The notes under the pieces were generated by a model. The model searched no databases. It worked only from the letters and a program-made list of their open reading frames with translations, and was not told where the DNA came from. 64,000 nucleotides of DNA from an uncultured Clostridia bacterium (GTDB taxonomy: Bacteria; Bacillota; Clostridia; RUG12999): NCBI GenBank assembly GCA_934792465.1, contig CAKVOK010000008.1, positions 1 through 64,000 on the forward strand, read 5' to 3'. Shown one piece after another: positions 44,895 to 53,401 of this stretch (its first letter is position 1; each line of letters opens with the position of its first letter). The position numbers and the translations under genes were made by a program.

Positions 44895-46484
44895 ATGAAA
44901 AAGTTTGCAGCACATATTATTACATTTACACTCATCATACAAACCGCATTTGCGGCAATGCAGACAACTCCGACGGATATTCGCGTGTTTATCGACGGAA
45001 AGGAAATGCCTGCCGTATGTCTGTACAATACAATGTATATTGCTGCGGACGATTTGATTTATTTCGGATATAATCTCAAATATGACGAAAATATCCGCAC
45101 ACTGTTTTTGAATAAAACAGGCTTGCCCTCAGATACGGAAGTTCCGAAAAATGCTGTCGCAAGCCTTGAGAAAACGGATATAAACCTTGTTATAAACGGA
45201 CGTGCCGTAAAAACCCTTTTGTGCGCGGCAAACGGCAAACTGTATGTGAGTGCCGCATATCTTTCTTATGAACGTGACGGATACGATACCGCACAGCCTG
45301 AAAAAGGAAATTATTTCGGAATGGAAAGTTATTGGAACGGCGATACAAGAACACTGGATATAAAATCAATTAGCCTGCCGACGAAAGAAGAACAGATTAA
45401 AGAGTTTTCGACACAGGACGAATCAACGAGCTTTCTTTCGTGGACGGAAACGGCACATTGGCAGGGTTCGTTTTTCGATGTGGTTCGGTTCGCACAGAGC
45501 GGAACTTCGCACGGCACATATTTTTATACGAAATATATTGCGGATAACGGCGTGAGTGCCTATTTGGAAAATATATTTAAATTGTACGATTTTTACGATT
45601 CTTGGGGACATACGACAACGTATAATGAAGAATTCAGGGACGATAAGCTTTATTTTGAGGGAACGAAAACAGACGGCAGAACGGGTAAATATTATCTCGA
45701 TTTTAATACACTGGCGATTATAACCCTTGAAGAAACAGAACCCGACGACTCAAAGAGAACAATACCGAAATATGAATCGCCGATAGGGAAAATACCGCAA
45801 AAAGCAAGCTTTAAAACGACTATGGACGGCACGGAAATTCCTGCATGGGTAATTTTGAACGGCACGTACATAGACGCTGATTTGCTGCTTAATTTCGGAT
45901 ATGAAAAAACATATCTGAACGACAGGGCTCTTTTGTATATCAAGACAGGAAAAGTTACACAGTATACAGCACCGAACGTTACAGAGCCGACAGGCTCAAG
46001 CGGTGCGCCGACTGTATACGTAGACGGCAGAAGTATGCCGACTTTTAACACGGGTAATATTAATCTGATTTCGACAGAGGTTTGGACGGTGCTTTTTAAT
46101 AAATCCACCGTTTCGGCAAAGTGGGACGCAGAGAAAAACACGCTTGAAATCAATACAAATAACAAGATGTTCGAAACCTTTGAAGATGCGGAAGCATATG
46201 CAAAGAATTATTATAACGGCGATGACGGAAACGAGAAAATCATGTATAGCGGTGCGGACTTTTCGATAATGATATGTCCGAGCGAATACGGTACGGAGGT
46301 TTTCAAGATAAGCTCGGATTTTAATGTATCTTGCATAAGTGAGATTGTCATGAATGTGTATTCGCTGTCGTTTGAATCCGCAGACAGTATAAAGGTTTCC
46401 GAGGACGGCAGAAAGCTTGAATTTACAAGCAGCGGAGCGTCATACGGATTGGATTTATATAATTATACTTTAATTAATGACTGA
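44895..46484 (+). CDS. Secreted protein with three stalk-like repeat modules
   Basis: A 529-residue secreted protein. Signal peptide about 1-20. I see three related modules near residues 30-75 (VFIDGKEMPAVCLYNTMYIA), 303-360 (TEIPAWVILNGTYIDADLLL) and 373-425 (VYVDGRSMPTFNTGNINLIS), each like half of a copper amine oxidase N-terminal domain. The rest is not recognised. Same transcript as the gene before. Probably a structural surface protein. Confidence 0.7.
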   Translation: MKKFAAHIITFTLIIQTAFAAMQTTPTDIRVFIDGKEMPAVCLYNTMYIAADDLIYFGYNLKYDENIRTLFLNKTGLPSDTEVPKNAVASLEKTDINLVINGRAVKTLLCAANGKLYVSAAYLSYERDGYDTAQPEKGNYFGMESYWNGDTRTLDIKSISLPTKEEQIKEFSTQDESTSFLSWTETAHWQGSFFDVVRFAQSGTSHGTYFYTKYIADNGVSAYLENIFKLYDFYDSWGHTTTYNEEFRDDKLYFEGTKTDGRTGKYYLDFNTLAIITLEETEPDDSKRTIPKYESPIGKIPQKASFKTTMDGTEIPAWVILNGTYIDADLLLNFGYEKTYLNDRALLYIKTGKVTQYTAPNVTEPTGSSGAPTVYVDGRSMPTFNTGNINLISTEVWTVLFNKSTVSAKWDAEKNTLEINTNNKMFETFEDAEAYAKNYYNGDDGNEKIMYSGADFSIMICPSEYGTEVFKISSDFNVSCISEIVMNVYSLSFESADSIKVSEDGRKLEFTSSGASYGLDLYNYTLIND

Positions 46485-46607
46485 AAAGTCATATGCGCAA
46501 TACGTGTCGGAGCATATATAAATGACAGATTTGAACACAGGTTGGCTGAACATTTTAAATATTGATATGTACATAGTGCTTTTTGCGTTAAAAAAAGCTT
46601 ATAACAA

Positions 46608-46647
46608 AGCAGCTGCGAAAATTATTTTTTACAGCTGCTGTTTTGTT
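46608..46647. terminator. Terminator between convergent stalk-protein and sigK genes
   Basis: An 8-bp stem AGCAGCTG/CAGCTGCT (46608-46615 with 46632-46639), 16-base loop, with GTTTTGTT after it on the plus strand and A-rich sequence before it. Confidence 0.6.
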
Positions 46648-46650
46648 GCG

Positions 46651-47337
46651 TTATTCAAGGATTTCGTGCCGAAGCTTTTCTATTGCACGTTTTTCTATAC
46701 GTGACACATACGAACGGGAAATACCCATATTTTCGGCTATTACGCTTTGGGTTTGAACAGGTGTATTGTCAAGACCGTAGCGTTTGGTCAGAATCTCTAT
46801 TTCGTCGGGCTTCAATACAACATTCATTTTTTTTCGCAATGCCGAGGACATCAGCTTAATATTAACTTCATCGTCAACATGGCGACCGTTGTCCTCTAAA
46901 ATATCCATAAGCGTTATTTCGTTTCCGTCTTTGTCCGAACCTATTGTGTCGTCTATGGAAACCTCGTTTTGAAGCTTTTTGCTGCTTCTTATATACATTA
47001 AAATTTCGTTGTCTATGCAGCGTGCCGCATATGTTGCAAGCCTTGTGCCTTTTTCGCCCTTGAAGCTGGTTATTCCTTTAATAAGTCCTATTGTTCCTAT
47101 GGAAATCAAATCTTCGTTGTCGCAGCCTTTCGGCGAATATTTTTTTGCAATGTGCGCTACAAGCCGAAGGTTATGTTCTATTAAAATATTTTTTGCATTT
47201 TTGTCGCCGCTTTTCATAAGTGCGATATAGTTTTCTTCCTCTGTAGGTGTAAGCGGCTTGGGGAAACCGCCGTTTTTGCCCATAAATCCTGCCAAAAACC
47301 ATACATTGTACAGTATCGACAGCAAAAAAGAAAACAT
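46651..47337 (-). CDS. sigK: RNA polymerase sporulation sigma factor SigK
   Basis: A 228-residue sigma-70 family factor of the SigK/SigE type. The hydrophobic N-terminus (about 1-20, FLLSILYNVWFLAGFMG) is a pro-sequence like that removed by SpoIVFB. Region 2 follows (HNLRLVAHIAKKY, DLISIGTIGLIKGI, ATYAARCIDNEI), and region 4 ends in NMGISRSYVSRIEKRAIEKL. SigK directs late mother-cell transcription (cortex, coat). The gene is intact, with no skin element. I use the ATG at 47337; a TTG at 47358 overlaps the AAGGGG ribosome site. The promoter was not recognised, as expected for a mother-cell sigma-E type promoter. Confidence 0.92.
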   Translation of the reverse strand: MFSFLLSILYNVWFLAGFMGKNGGFPKPLTPTEEENYIALMKSGDKNAKNILIEHNLRLVAHIAKKYSPKGCDNEDLISIGTIGLIKGITSFKGEKGTRLATYAARCIDNEILMYIRSSKKLQNEVSIDDTIGSDKDGNEITLMDILEDNGRHVDDEVNIKLMSSALRKKMNVVLKPDEIEILTKRYGLDNTPVQTQSVIAENMGISRSYVSRIEKRAIEKLRHEILE

Positions 47338-47477
47338 AAAAAAATCAACCCCTTGCAAATATTTATGTTAAATTATATGTTCCGGGACGAACCGTTTAGA
47401 CGTTAAGATTTCGGATAATGTATTGGAAATTCCGAACTAATTAGAAAAAGTGATACAATGTTTGTGCAATAAAGCTA

Positions 47478-47506
47478 TTTACAAGCCGGCTAAAATATGA
47501 TACAAT
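47478..47506 (+). promoter_or_regulatory. Promoter of trmD
   Basis: TTTACA (47478-47483), 17 bases, TACAAT (47501-47506); start codon at 47526 preceded by GGGGGAAG. Confidence 0.6.
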
Positions 47507-47525
47507 ATGTTGGGGGAAGATTTTA

Positions 47526-48287
47526 ATGCATTTTGATATATTAACTTTATTTCCGGATATGTTTCGGGGAGTTTTCGGTGACAGCATTATAAAACGTGCC
47601 GCCGATAACGGGATTTTATCTTTTAATTACGTAGATATCAGGGATTTTACGGAAAATAAACACAGAAAAGTTGATGATTACGCTTTCGGCGGAGGAACGG
47701 GACTTGTCATGTCCGTACAGCCCATAGTGGACGCATACAAAAGCGTTACGAACGGCGAAAAAGTGTTTACCGTGTATATGTCGCCGCAGGGCAAGGTTTT
47801 TAACCAGAGCATGGCACGTGAATTTGCGAAAAAGAAGCGTATGGTGATTCTGTGCGGTCATTACGAGGGCATAGACGAGCGTGCGATAGAAGAAATTGTC
47901 GATATGGAGGTTTCCATAGGAGATTTTGTTCTTACGGGAGGAGAAATACCGGCAATGGCACTTGTGGACAGCGTTGCGAGAATGATAGACGGGGTATTGC
48001 CGAATGAGGAAGCATATTCCATGGAATCGCATTACGGAGGTTTGCTGGAATATCCGAATTATACACGTCCGTATGAGATACACGGCAAAAAGGTTCCGGA
48101 TATTCTGCTTTCGGGGCACCACAAGAATATTGAAATATGGAAGCATAAACAGGCGCTGTATCGTACATGGCTGAAGCGTCCGGATATGATAAGAAAATAT
48201 AAGCTTACCGAGGATGACAAAAAGTTTCTCGCAAAGTTCAAAGGAAAGCGGAGAAAAAATCTGCCTGCGGTATATGATGGGGAGTGA
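47526..48287 (+). CDS. trmD: tRNA (guanine-N1-)-methyltransferase TrmD
   Basis: A 253-residue SPOUT methyltransferase that makes m1G at position 37 of tRNAs reading CNN codons, preventing +1 frameshifts. MHFDILTLFPDMF opens the protein, DDYAFGGGTGLVM and the knot motif LCGHYEGIDERA (near 117-128) with SIGDFVLTGGE follow. It is not in the usual rpsP-rimM-trmD-rplS order: it has its own promoter and is followed, with overlap, by a Crp/Fnr regulator gene. Confidence 0.95.
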   Translation: MHFDILTLFPDMFRGVFGDSIIKRAADNGILSFNYVDIRDFTENKHRKVDDYAFGGGTGLVMSVQPIVDAYKSVTNGEKVFTVYMSPQGKVFNQSMAREFAKKKRMVILCGHYEGIDERAIEEIVDMEVSIGDFVLTGGEIPAMALVDSVARMIDGVLPNEEAYSMESHYGGLLEYPNYTRPYEIHGKKVPDILLSGHHKNIEIWKHKQALYRTWLKRPDMIRKYKLTEDDKKFLAKFKGKRRKNLPAVYDGE

Positions 48288-48903
48288 TTTGTTGCGCCTT
48301 TTTGAAACGATTTTGTTTAAGGATATAAAGGACACTGACGAATACGGCATACATATTAAAAAATATGAGAGGGGAGAGCTTATATCTCCCGACGAGATAA
48401 CCGATGTGGGAATTGTTTTAAACGGCAATATAAAAATCTATAAAAACGATTTGAGCGGAGGTATCAGCATAATAGAACATATCGACCCCGGCGAGCTTAT
48501 CGGAGAAACGAGCGTAATGCTTTCGGATACTTCCGAAAACATTACGTACATATGCAGCAAAAAAACAGATGTTGCATATTTTGATTGGAAAAGCGTGTTT
48601 AAAAATCCGCAGCTTGCGGAGCGTTTCGCCGTAATGCTGGCGGAAAACCGAAAAAAACTGCGTGAGAGAGCTATGGTTCTTTCCGGCAGAAGTATTCGGG
48701 ATAAGCTGAAATGTTATTTTGAGATTATAATGGCAAAAAAAGGCAAAAAGAGCTTCACACTTCCGGGAACAATGGGTTCGATTGCAAATTTTCTTTCTGT
48801 GGACAGAAGCGCAATGTCGAGAGAAATAAAAAAAATGAAAGAAGAAGAGCTTATTAGAATAGAAAAACACACGGTAACGATATTGTGGGAAATTGACAGT
48901 TAA
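48274..48903 (+). CDS. Crp/Fnr family transcriptional regulator
   Basis: About 209 residues. Residues about 20-125 form a cyclic-nucleotide-binding-type beta-roll (GELISPDEITDVGIVLNGNI, here GELISPDEI and VGIVLNGNIKIY; PGELIGETSVML), and residues about 145-205 a Crp-type winged helix (IANFLSVDRSAMSREIKKM). No FNR-like cysteine cluster is seen, so it is closer to the Crp/Fnr group with unknown effector. The start is uncertain: ATG at 48274 overlaps trmD, but GGGGAG (48279-48284) best fits a TTG at 48289 or 48292. It lies directly upstream of the anaerobic nucleotide operon, with a palindrome near that promoter, so it may regulate it. Confidence 0.8.
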   Translation: MMGSDLLRLFETILFKDIKDTDEYGIHIKKYERGELISPDEITDVGIVLNGNIKIYKNDLSGGISIIEHIDPGELIGETSVMLSDTSENITYICSKKTDVAYFDWKSVFKNPQLAERFAVMLAENRKKLRERAMVLSGRSIRDKLKCYFEIIMAKKGKKSFTLPGTMGSIANFLSVDRSAMSREIKKMKEEELIRIEKHTVTILWEIDS

Positions 48904-48913
48904 CGGAGCTTTT

Positions 48914-48929
48914 ACACAATATATAGGTT
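48914..48929. promoter_or_regulatory. NrdR box 1
   Basis: ACACAATATATAGGTT, close to the NrdR consensus (acaCwAtATaTwGtgt). It lies 31 bases (start to start) before a second, better box, i.e. three helical turns, the usual tandem spacing. Confidence 0.75.
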
Positions 48930-48944
48930 TACATATTTATAAAA

Positions 48945-48960
48945 ACACAATATATTGTAA
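48945..48960. promoter_or_regulatory. NrdR box 2
   Basis: ACACAATATATTGTAA, nearly full NrdR consensus. With box 1 it predicts dATP/ATP-dependent repression of nrdD-nrdG-dut by NrdR, which would be encoded elsewhere. Confidence 0.8.
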
Positions 48961-49008
48961 AAAATATTTACAAATGTGACTTTTGCAACAACATTGGATT
49001 AGCATATA

Positions 49009-49033
49009 TGGTATAATTATATACGTTAGTATA
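49009..49033 (+). promoter_or_regulatory. Extended -10 of nrdD with a start-site palindrome
   Basis: TGGTATAAT (49009-49017) is an extended -10 without a clear -35 at 17 bases. TATAC-GTTA-GTATA (49020-49033) is a perfect 5+5 inverted repeat over the expected transcription start. Confidence 0.5.
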
Positions 49034-49117
49034 CAAGATATAGTATATATGCTGATTTTTTATGATCTAATTCCATTTACAGATAAAACAGAAGATAAAC
49101 AGAAAGGAGCAAAGGTT

Positions 49118-51244
49118 ATGCAGGTTGTAAAAAGAGACGGTCGCGGAGTTGACTACGACAGAAGCAAAATAATTACGGCTATTAATAAGGCTAACAATGA
49201 GGTGGAAGAACAGGAACGTGCAAGCGAGGACGATATATATTCCATACTTGAATATATCGAGGGCAAATCGAAAAAGAGAATGCTCGTCGAGGATATTCAG
49301 GATATTATCGAGAAAAAGCTCATGGAGAAGAAAAAGTTTACTCTTGCGAAAACGTATATTTTATACAGATATACAAGAGCGCTTGTCAGAAAGGCGAATA
49401 CAACGGACGAATCGATACTCAGCCTTATACAAAATTCAAATAAGGACGTTATGGAGGAAAATTCAAATAAGAACGCAACGGTTGCTTCAACGCAGCGAGA
49501 TCTTATAGCCGGCGAGGTTTCAAAAGACCTTACAAGACGAATACTGTTACCGGAAAAAATCTCAAAGGCGCATGAAGACGGTGTTTTGCATTTTCATGAC
49601 GCCGATTATTTTTTGCAGCCGATATTCAATTGTTGCCTTATAAATATAGGCGATATGCTGGACAACGGAACCGTTATGAACGGCAAGCTCATAGAAAGTC
49701 CGAAGAGCTTTCAGGTTGCCTGCACTATAGTAACGCAGATTATAGCGGCGGTTGCAAGCAGCCAATACGGCGGACAGTCCGTGGATATAAGACACCTCGG
49801 AAAATATTTAAGGCTCAGCCGTGAAAAATTCAGAGAGCATTTCAAGGAAGAATGCGGCGACAGCGTTTCCGGCGAGATAATCGAAAAGCTTACGGAAAGA
49901 CGCTTGAGAGAAGAACTGAAATCCGGCGTGCAGACAATCCAGTATCAGATAAATACATTGATGACGACGAACGGGCAGTCGCCGTTTGTAACGCTGTTTT
50001 TGTATCTTGACAAGGACGATGAATATATAGAGGAAAATGCGCTCATTATAGAAGAAATTCTGCGCCAGAGATATGAGGGAATCAAGAACGAATGCGGTGT
50101 ATACGTTACTCCGGCATTCCCGAAGCTTATATATGTGCTTGATGAGCATAACTGCTTAAAGGGCGGAAAATACGACTACATAACACGTCTTGCCGTAAAA
50201 TGCTCCGCAAAGAGAATGTATCCCGATTATATTTCGGCAAAGAAAATGCGTGAGAATTATCAGGGCAACGTATTTAGCTGTATGGGCTGCCGCAGCTTCC
50301 TTTCACCTTGGAAAGACGAAAACGGCAACTATAAATTCGAGGGCAGATTCAACCAGGGTGTTGTAAGTCTTAACCTGCCTCAGATCGGCATTATCGCAAG
50401 AGGCGATGAGGAAAAATTCTGGAAGCTTATGGACGAAAGACTTCAGCTTTGCTACGAAGCTTTGATGTGCCGTCACGATGCGCTTATGGACGTAACCTCG
50501 GACGTAAGCCCGGTACACTGGCAATACGGCGCAATCGCAAGACTTAATAAAGGCGAAAAGATTAATAAATATCTTCTTGACGGATATTCAACGCTTTCAC
50601 TCGGATATATCGGTCTTTACGAAGTTACGAAGCTTATGAAAGGCGTATCTCATACAGACCCTGTAGGCAGAGAATTTGCACTTCGTGTTATGGAATATAT
50701 GCGTGCGGCTACGGATCACTGGAAAAAAGAAACAGGACTCGGTTTCGCACTCTACGGAACGCCTGCCGAATCGCTCTGCTACAGATTTGCACGTATAGAC
50801 AAACAGCGTTTCGGAACGATTGAAGACGTAACGGACAAAGGATATTATACAAATTCGTATCATGTTGATGTGCGTGAAGAGATAGACGCATTTTCAAAAT
50901 TCGATTTTGAAAGCGTATTCCAGAATATTTCTTCCGGCGGTGCAATTTCTTATGTTGAAATACCGAATATGCGTCACAATCTTGAAGCCGTTGAGGACGT
51001 CGTAAGATATATATACGACAATATACAGTATGCCGAATTTAATACGAAAAGTGATTATTGCCAGGTATGCGGATATGACGGTGAAATCATAATAAACGAC
51101 GACAACGAATGGGAATGCCCGAACTGCCATAACAAAGACCACAGGAAAATGAATGTAACAAGACGTACCTGCGGATATTTGGGTGAAAACTTCTGGAACG
51201 AGGGCAAGACGAAAGAAATCAAGGCAAGAGTTCTTCATTTATAA
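49118..51244 (+). CDS. nrdD: Anaerobic (class III) ribonucleoside-triphosphate reductase
   Basis: A 708-residue glycyl-radical enzyme that reduces NTPs to dNTPs in anaerobes. An N-terminal ATP-cone (about 1-95, MQVVKRDGRGVDYDRSKI) allows dATP inhibition. The catalytic barrel includes SCMGCRSFLSPW near residue 390. A zinc site CQVCG...CPNC lies near 647-670, and the radical motif RTCGYLG, with the glycine near residue 686, is at the C-terminus. The open frame extends upstream to 48983, but AGAAAGGAGC fits the ATG at 49118 and the upstream part overlaps the promoter. Followed by its activase and dut. Confidence 0.97.
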   Translation: MQVVKRDGRGVDYDRSKIITAINKANNEVEEQERASEDDIYSILEYIEGKSKKRMLVEDIQDIIEKKLMEKKKFTLAKTYILYRYTRALVRKANTTDESILSLIQNSNKDVMEENSNKNATVASTQRDLIAGEVSKDLTRRILLPEKISKAHEDGVLHFHDADYFLQPIFNCCLINIGDMLDNGTVMNGKLIESPKSFQVACTIVTQIIAAVASSQYGGQSVDIRHLGKYLRLSREKFREHFKEECGDSVSGEIIEKLTERRLREELKSGVQTIQYQINTLMTTNGQSPFVTLFLYLDKDDEYIEENALIIEEILRQRYEGIKNECGVYVTPAFPKLIYVLDEHNCLKGGKYDYITRLAVKCSAKRMYPDYISAKKMRENYQGNVFSCMGCRSFLSPWKDENGNYKFEGRFNQGVVSLNLPQIGIIARGDEEKFWKLMDERLQLCYEALMCRHDALMDVTSDVSPVHWQYGAIARLNKGEKINKYLLDGYSTLSLGYIGLYEVTKLMKGVSHTDPVGREFALRVMEYMRAATDHWKKETGLGFALYGTPAESLCYRFARIDKQRFGTIEDVTDKGYYTNSYHVDVREEIDAFSKFDFESVFQNISSGGAISYVEIPNMRHNLEAVEDVVRYIYDNIQYAEFNTKSDYCQVCGYDGEIIINDDNEWECPNCHNKDHRKMNVTRRTCGYLGENFWNEGKTKEIKARVLHL

Positions 51245-51257
51245 TTTAAATATATAT

Positions 51258-51282
51258 CTGCGGCGGTGCAAATCCGCCGCAG
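51258..51282 (+). other. Intercistronic hairpin between nrdD and nrdG
   Basis: A perfect 9-bp GC-rich stem (51258-51266 with 51274-51282) with loop TGCAAAT and no T-run. It probably stabilises the nrdD message or tunes read-through to nrdG. Confidence 0.55.
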
Positions 51283-51316
51283 AGTCATTAAATCATTATA
51301 TGTTAGGAAGATTTGT

Positions 51317-51865
51317 ATGAATTATGCAACGATAAAAGCTCATGATGTGGCGAACGGTCCGGGCGTCAGAGTGTCTTTGTTCGTAAGCGGATGCACACAC
51401 CATTGCAAAGGCTGTTTCAACAGCGAAACCTGGGATTTTGCTTACGGAAAAGAATTTACAAAAGAAACGGAAGACAAGATTATAGAGGCGCTCAAACCCG
51501 ATTTTATAAAAGGATTTTCCCTGCTCGGAGGCGAACCTTTCGAGCCTGCGAATCAGAGGGTATTGTATCCGTTTTTGAAACGTGTAAAGGAAATGTATCC
51601 GAATAAAAAAATCTGGTGCTACAGCGGTTATCTTTTCGATAAAGAGCTTTTGGGAGAAAGCCGTGCAAGATGCGAAGTGACGGACAGAATGCTCTCGCTT
51701 ATAGACGTTCTTGTGGACGGCGAATTTAAAGAAGAATTGAAAAAGCTTTCTTTGAGGTTTAAAGGTTCCGAAAATCAGAGGATTTTAGATGTTAAAGAAT
51801 CGCTCAAAAAGAGAGAAGCCGTGCTTTGGACGGACGAGCATTTGAAATTGGAGGCGAAAGTATGA
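51317..51865 (+). CDS. nrdG: Anaerobic ribonucleotide reductase activating protein
   Basis: A 182-residue radical-SAM activase that generates the glycyl radical on NrdD. The cluster motif CTHHCKGC has cysteines at residues 26, 30 and 33, and the SAM-binding GGEP motif (SLLGGEPFEP) is near 75. AGGAAG lies 6 bases before the ATG at 51317; an upstream in-frame extension runs into the hairpin and is rejected. It overlaps dut by 4 bases. Confidence 0.95.
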   Translation: MNYATIKAHDVANGPGVRVSLFVSGCTHHCKGCFNSETWDFAYGKEFTKETEDKIIEALKPDFIKGFSLLGGEPFEPANQRVLYPFLKRVKEMYPNKKIWCYSGYLFDKELLGESRARCEVTDRMLSLIDVLVDGEFKEELKKLSLRFKGSENQRILDVKESLKKREAVLWTDEHLKLEAKV

Positions 51866-52293
51866 AAGTAAAAAAGCTTAATGAAAAAGCAATACTTCCG
51901 ACATACGGAAGCGAATTTTCCGCCGGGGCGGATTTGTATGCACTGACAGACGAAACCATAACGGTAAATCCCGGTGAAACCGTGCTTGTACATACGGGAC
52001 TTGCAATGGAAATACCTGTGGGCTACGGCGGCTTTATATACGCACGCAGCGGACTTGCGACGAAAAAGGCGCTTGCACCCGCAAACAAAGTGGGCGTTAT
52101 AGATGCAGATTACAGAGGCGAAGTAATGGTGGCTCTTCATAATCATTCGGAAAAGGCTGCCGTTATAGAAAACGGCGAGAGAATAGCACAGCTGGTTATA
52201 GCACCGTTTTATAAAGTTGAATTTGAGCTTGCGGACGAGCTTTCCGATACAGTGCGAGGCAGCGGCGGATTCGGCTCGACAGGAACAAAATAA
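51862..52293 (+). CDS. dut: dUTP diphosphatase
   Basis: A 143-residue trimeric dUTPase. Motif 1 SAGADLYAL, motif 2 ARSGLATKK, motif 3 GVIDADYRGEV, motif 4 GERIAQLVI and the C-terminal motif 5 RGSGGFGSTG are all intact. It hydrolyses dUTP to dUMP, keeping uracil out of DNA and supplying dTMP synthesis. Its translation is coupled to nrdG (ATGA), making a deoxynucleotide supply operon nrdD-nrdG-dut under the NrdR boxes. GGAGG precedes the ATG at 51862. Confidence 0.95.
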   Translation: MKVKKLNEKAILPTYGSEFSAGADLYALTDETITVNPGETVLVHTGLAMEIPVGYGGFIYARSGLATKKALAPANKVGVIDADYRGEVMVALHNHSEKAAVIENGERIAQLVIAPFYKVEFELADELSDTVRGSGGFGSTGTK

Positions 52294-52303
52294 TGAATAA
52301 TGA

Positions 52304-52349
52304 AAACGAGGGTGCTGCAAAACGAAATTGTTTTGCAGCACCCTCGTTT
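52304..52349. terminator. Perfect 20-bp palindromic terminator, dispersed repeat copy 1
   Basis: Arms 52304-52323 and 52330-52349 pair perfectly with a 6-base loop; the arm core is GAGGGTGCTGCAAAAC. It lies between convergent dut and azlD. A second copy of the same family is at 61357-61394. Confidence 0.8.
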
Positions 52350-52373
52350 GGGGCTTTGGAAAAATGCCCATTA

Positions 52374-52700
52374 TCAGAACACCAATTGAACAAGAAACAT
52401 ATATATTACAGTTCCTGACGCTATGGATACGAGCATATTTCGCTTTAAAGCATGAATCAATACAATAGCCGCAATCGAGATAAGCTCCGGTATTCCGTGG
52501 TTTCCCGTGAGTATATTTGTGCTTTTCAGACTGTATACAACGAGCAGTGCGAACATTGCACCGGGCAGCACAGTTCCGAGATATTCAATATATTTCGGAG
52601 TGCGTTTTTTGCCGGAGAATATGAAAAACGGCAGAAAACGTGTGAGCATTGTTGCGAGAGCAACAGCCGCAATGATTATTATTTGCTGATTTATACTCAT
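52374..52700 (-). CDS. azlD: Branched-chain amino acid exporter subunit AzlD
   Basis: A 108-residue membrane protein with about four helices and the typical [11 protein letters not shown] near residue 20 and [16 protein letters not shown]. AzlD is the small partner of AzlC; in Bacillus AzlCD exports branched-chain amino acids and confers azaleucine resistance. The ATG at 52700 has GGAGGGG and overlaps azlC by 4 bases; a longer open frame to 52937 lies inside azlC and is rejected. Last gene of the ilv operon. Confidence 0.92.
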   Translation of the reverse strand: MSINQQIIIIAAVALATMLTRFLPFFIFSGKKRTPKYIEYLGTVLPGAMFALLVVYSLKSTNILTGNHGIPELISIAAIVLIHALKRNMLVSIASGTVIYMFLVQLVF

Positions 52701-53401
52701 GTCTTCCCCTCCAAATGTTTCCTTGATATGCTGAGCAAGAGAAGAATTGCAACCATAGACGGAATTATAAAGCCGTCTGTTCCGAAAAGTATAAGGCATA
52801 TTACGGATATTATAAGTCCCATGGTCGAAGCGGTATGATTGCTTTCTTTCAGCCACTGTTCGAGAAAGATAACGACAAACAGTGCCGTCATGGAAAATTC
52901 GATTCCGTTGGTATTGAATTTCAGCAGCGAACCGCATATGCCGCCGAGTGTAGAACCGAAAAACCAGTAAAACTGATTAAGCAGCGTTACAAACGTCATA
53001 AAAAGCCCTTCGTCAACGTCATGCGGTATATTCGCAGTGTAATTTATTGAGAAAGTTTCGTCGCACATACCGAATATAAGATACGGTTTCAGCTTGCCCG
53101 TACCCTTGAATTTGTCCAACATGGATATGCCGTAGAATAAATGCCGTGCATTTATCATCAATGCCATTAGAAATGCCTGAACGGGATTGAACGGCGAAAG
53201 CAGCATATTAACCGTGACAAATTCTACCGAACCTGCAAATATTACAAGGCTCATTATCATGGGATATACAAAAGAAAATCCCGATACATTCATATAAATT
53301 CCGTATGTAAGTCCCAAAAACCAAAATCCGGCGAATATCGGCACGGTATAAGGGAATGCTGCTTTAAAAGCTTTTGCGATTTCTTTTTTGCCATGTTTCA
53401 T
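52697..53401 (-). CDS. azlC: Branched-chain amino acid exporter subunit AzlC
   Basis: A 234-residue membrane protein of the AzlC family, with about six helices; the segment [22 protein letters not shown] ([20 protein letters not shown]) and [17 protein letters not shown] are characteristic. It is the major subunit of the AzlCD export pair. The start codon shares one base with the ilvD stop, so it is coupled to branched-chain amino acid synthesis. Confidence 0.92.
   Translation of the reverse strand: MKHGKKEIAKAFKAAFPYTVPIFAGFWFLGLTYGIYMNVSGFSFVYPMIMSLVIFAGSVEFVTVNMLLSPFNPVQAFLMALMINARHLFYGISMLDKFKGTGKLKPYLIFGMCDETFSINYTANIPHDVDEGLFMTFVTLLNQFYWFFGSTLGGICGSLLKFNTNGIEFSMTALFVVIFLEQWLKESNHTASTMGLIISVICLILFGTDGFIIPSMVAILLLLSISRKHLEGKT

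Noticed and set aside
38308..46484. Copper amine oxidase activity for the stalk-domain proteins
   Set aside because: Only the N-terminal stalk-like domain is present; no catalytic oxidase domain or topaquinone motif is visible.
47616..48428. 270-codon minus-strand open frame over trmD
   Set aside because: Shadow of trmD, without a recognisable domain or start signal.
48983..49117. N-terminal extension of nrdD
   Set aside because: The frame is open, but it overlaps the -10 region and has no ribosome site; the ATP-cone starts at the ATG at 49118.
52700..52937. N-terminal extension of azlD
   Set aside because: Lies inside azlC and lacks similarity to AzlD; GGAGGGG fits the ATG at 52700.
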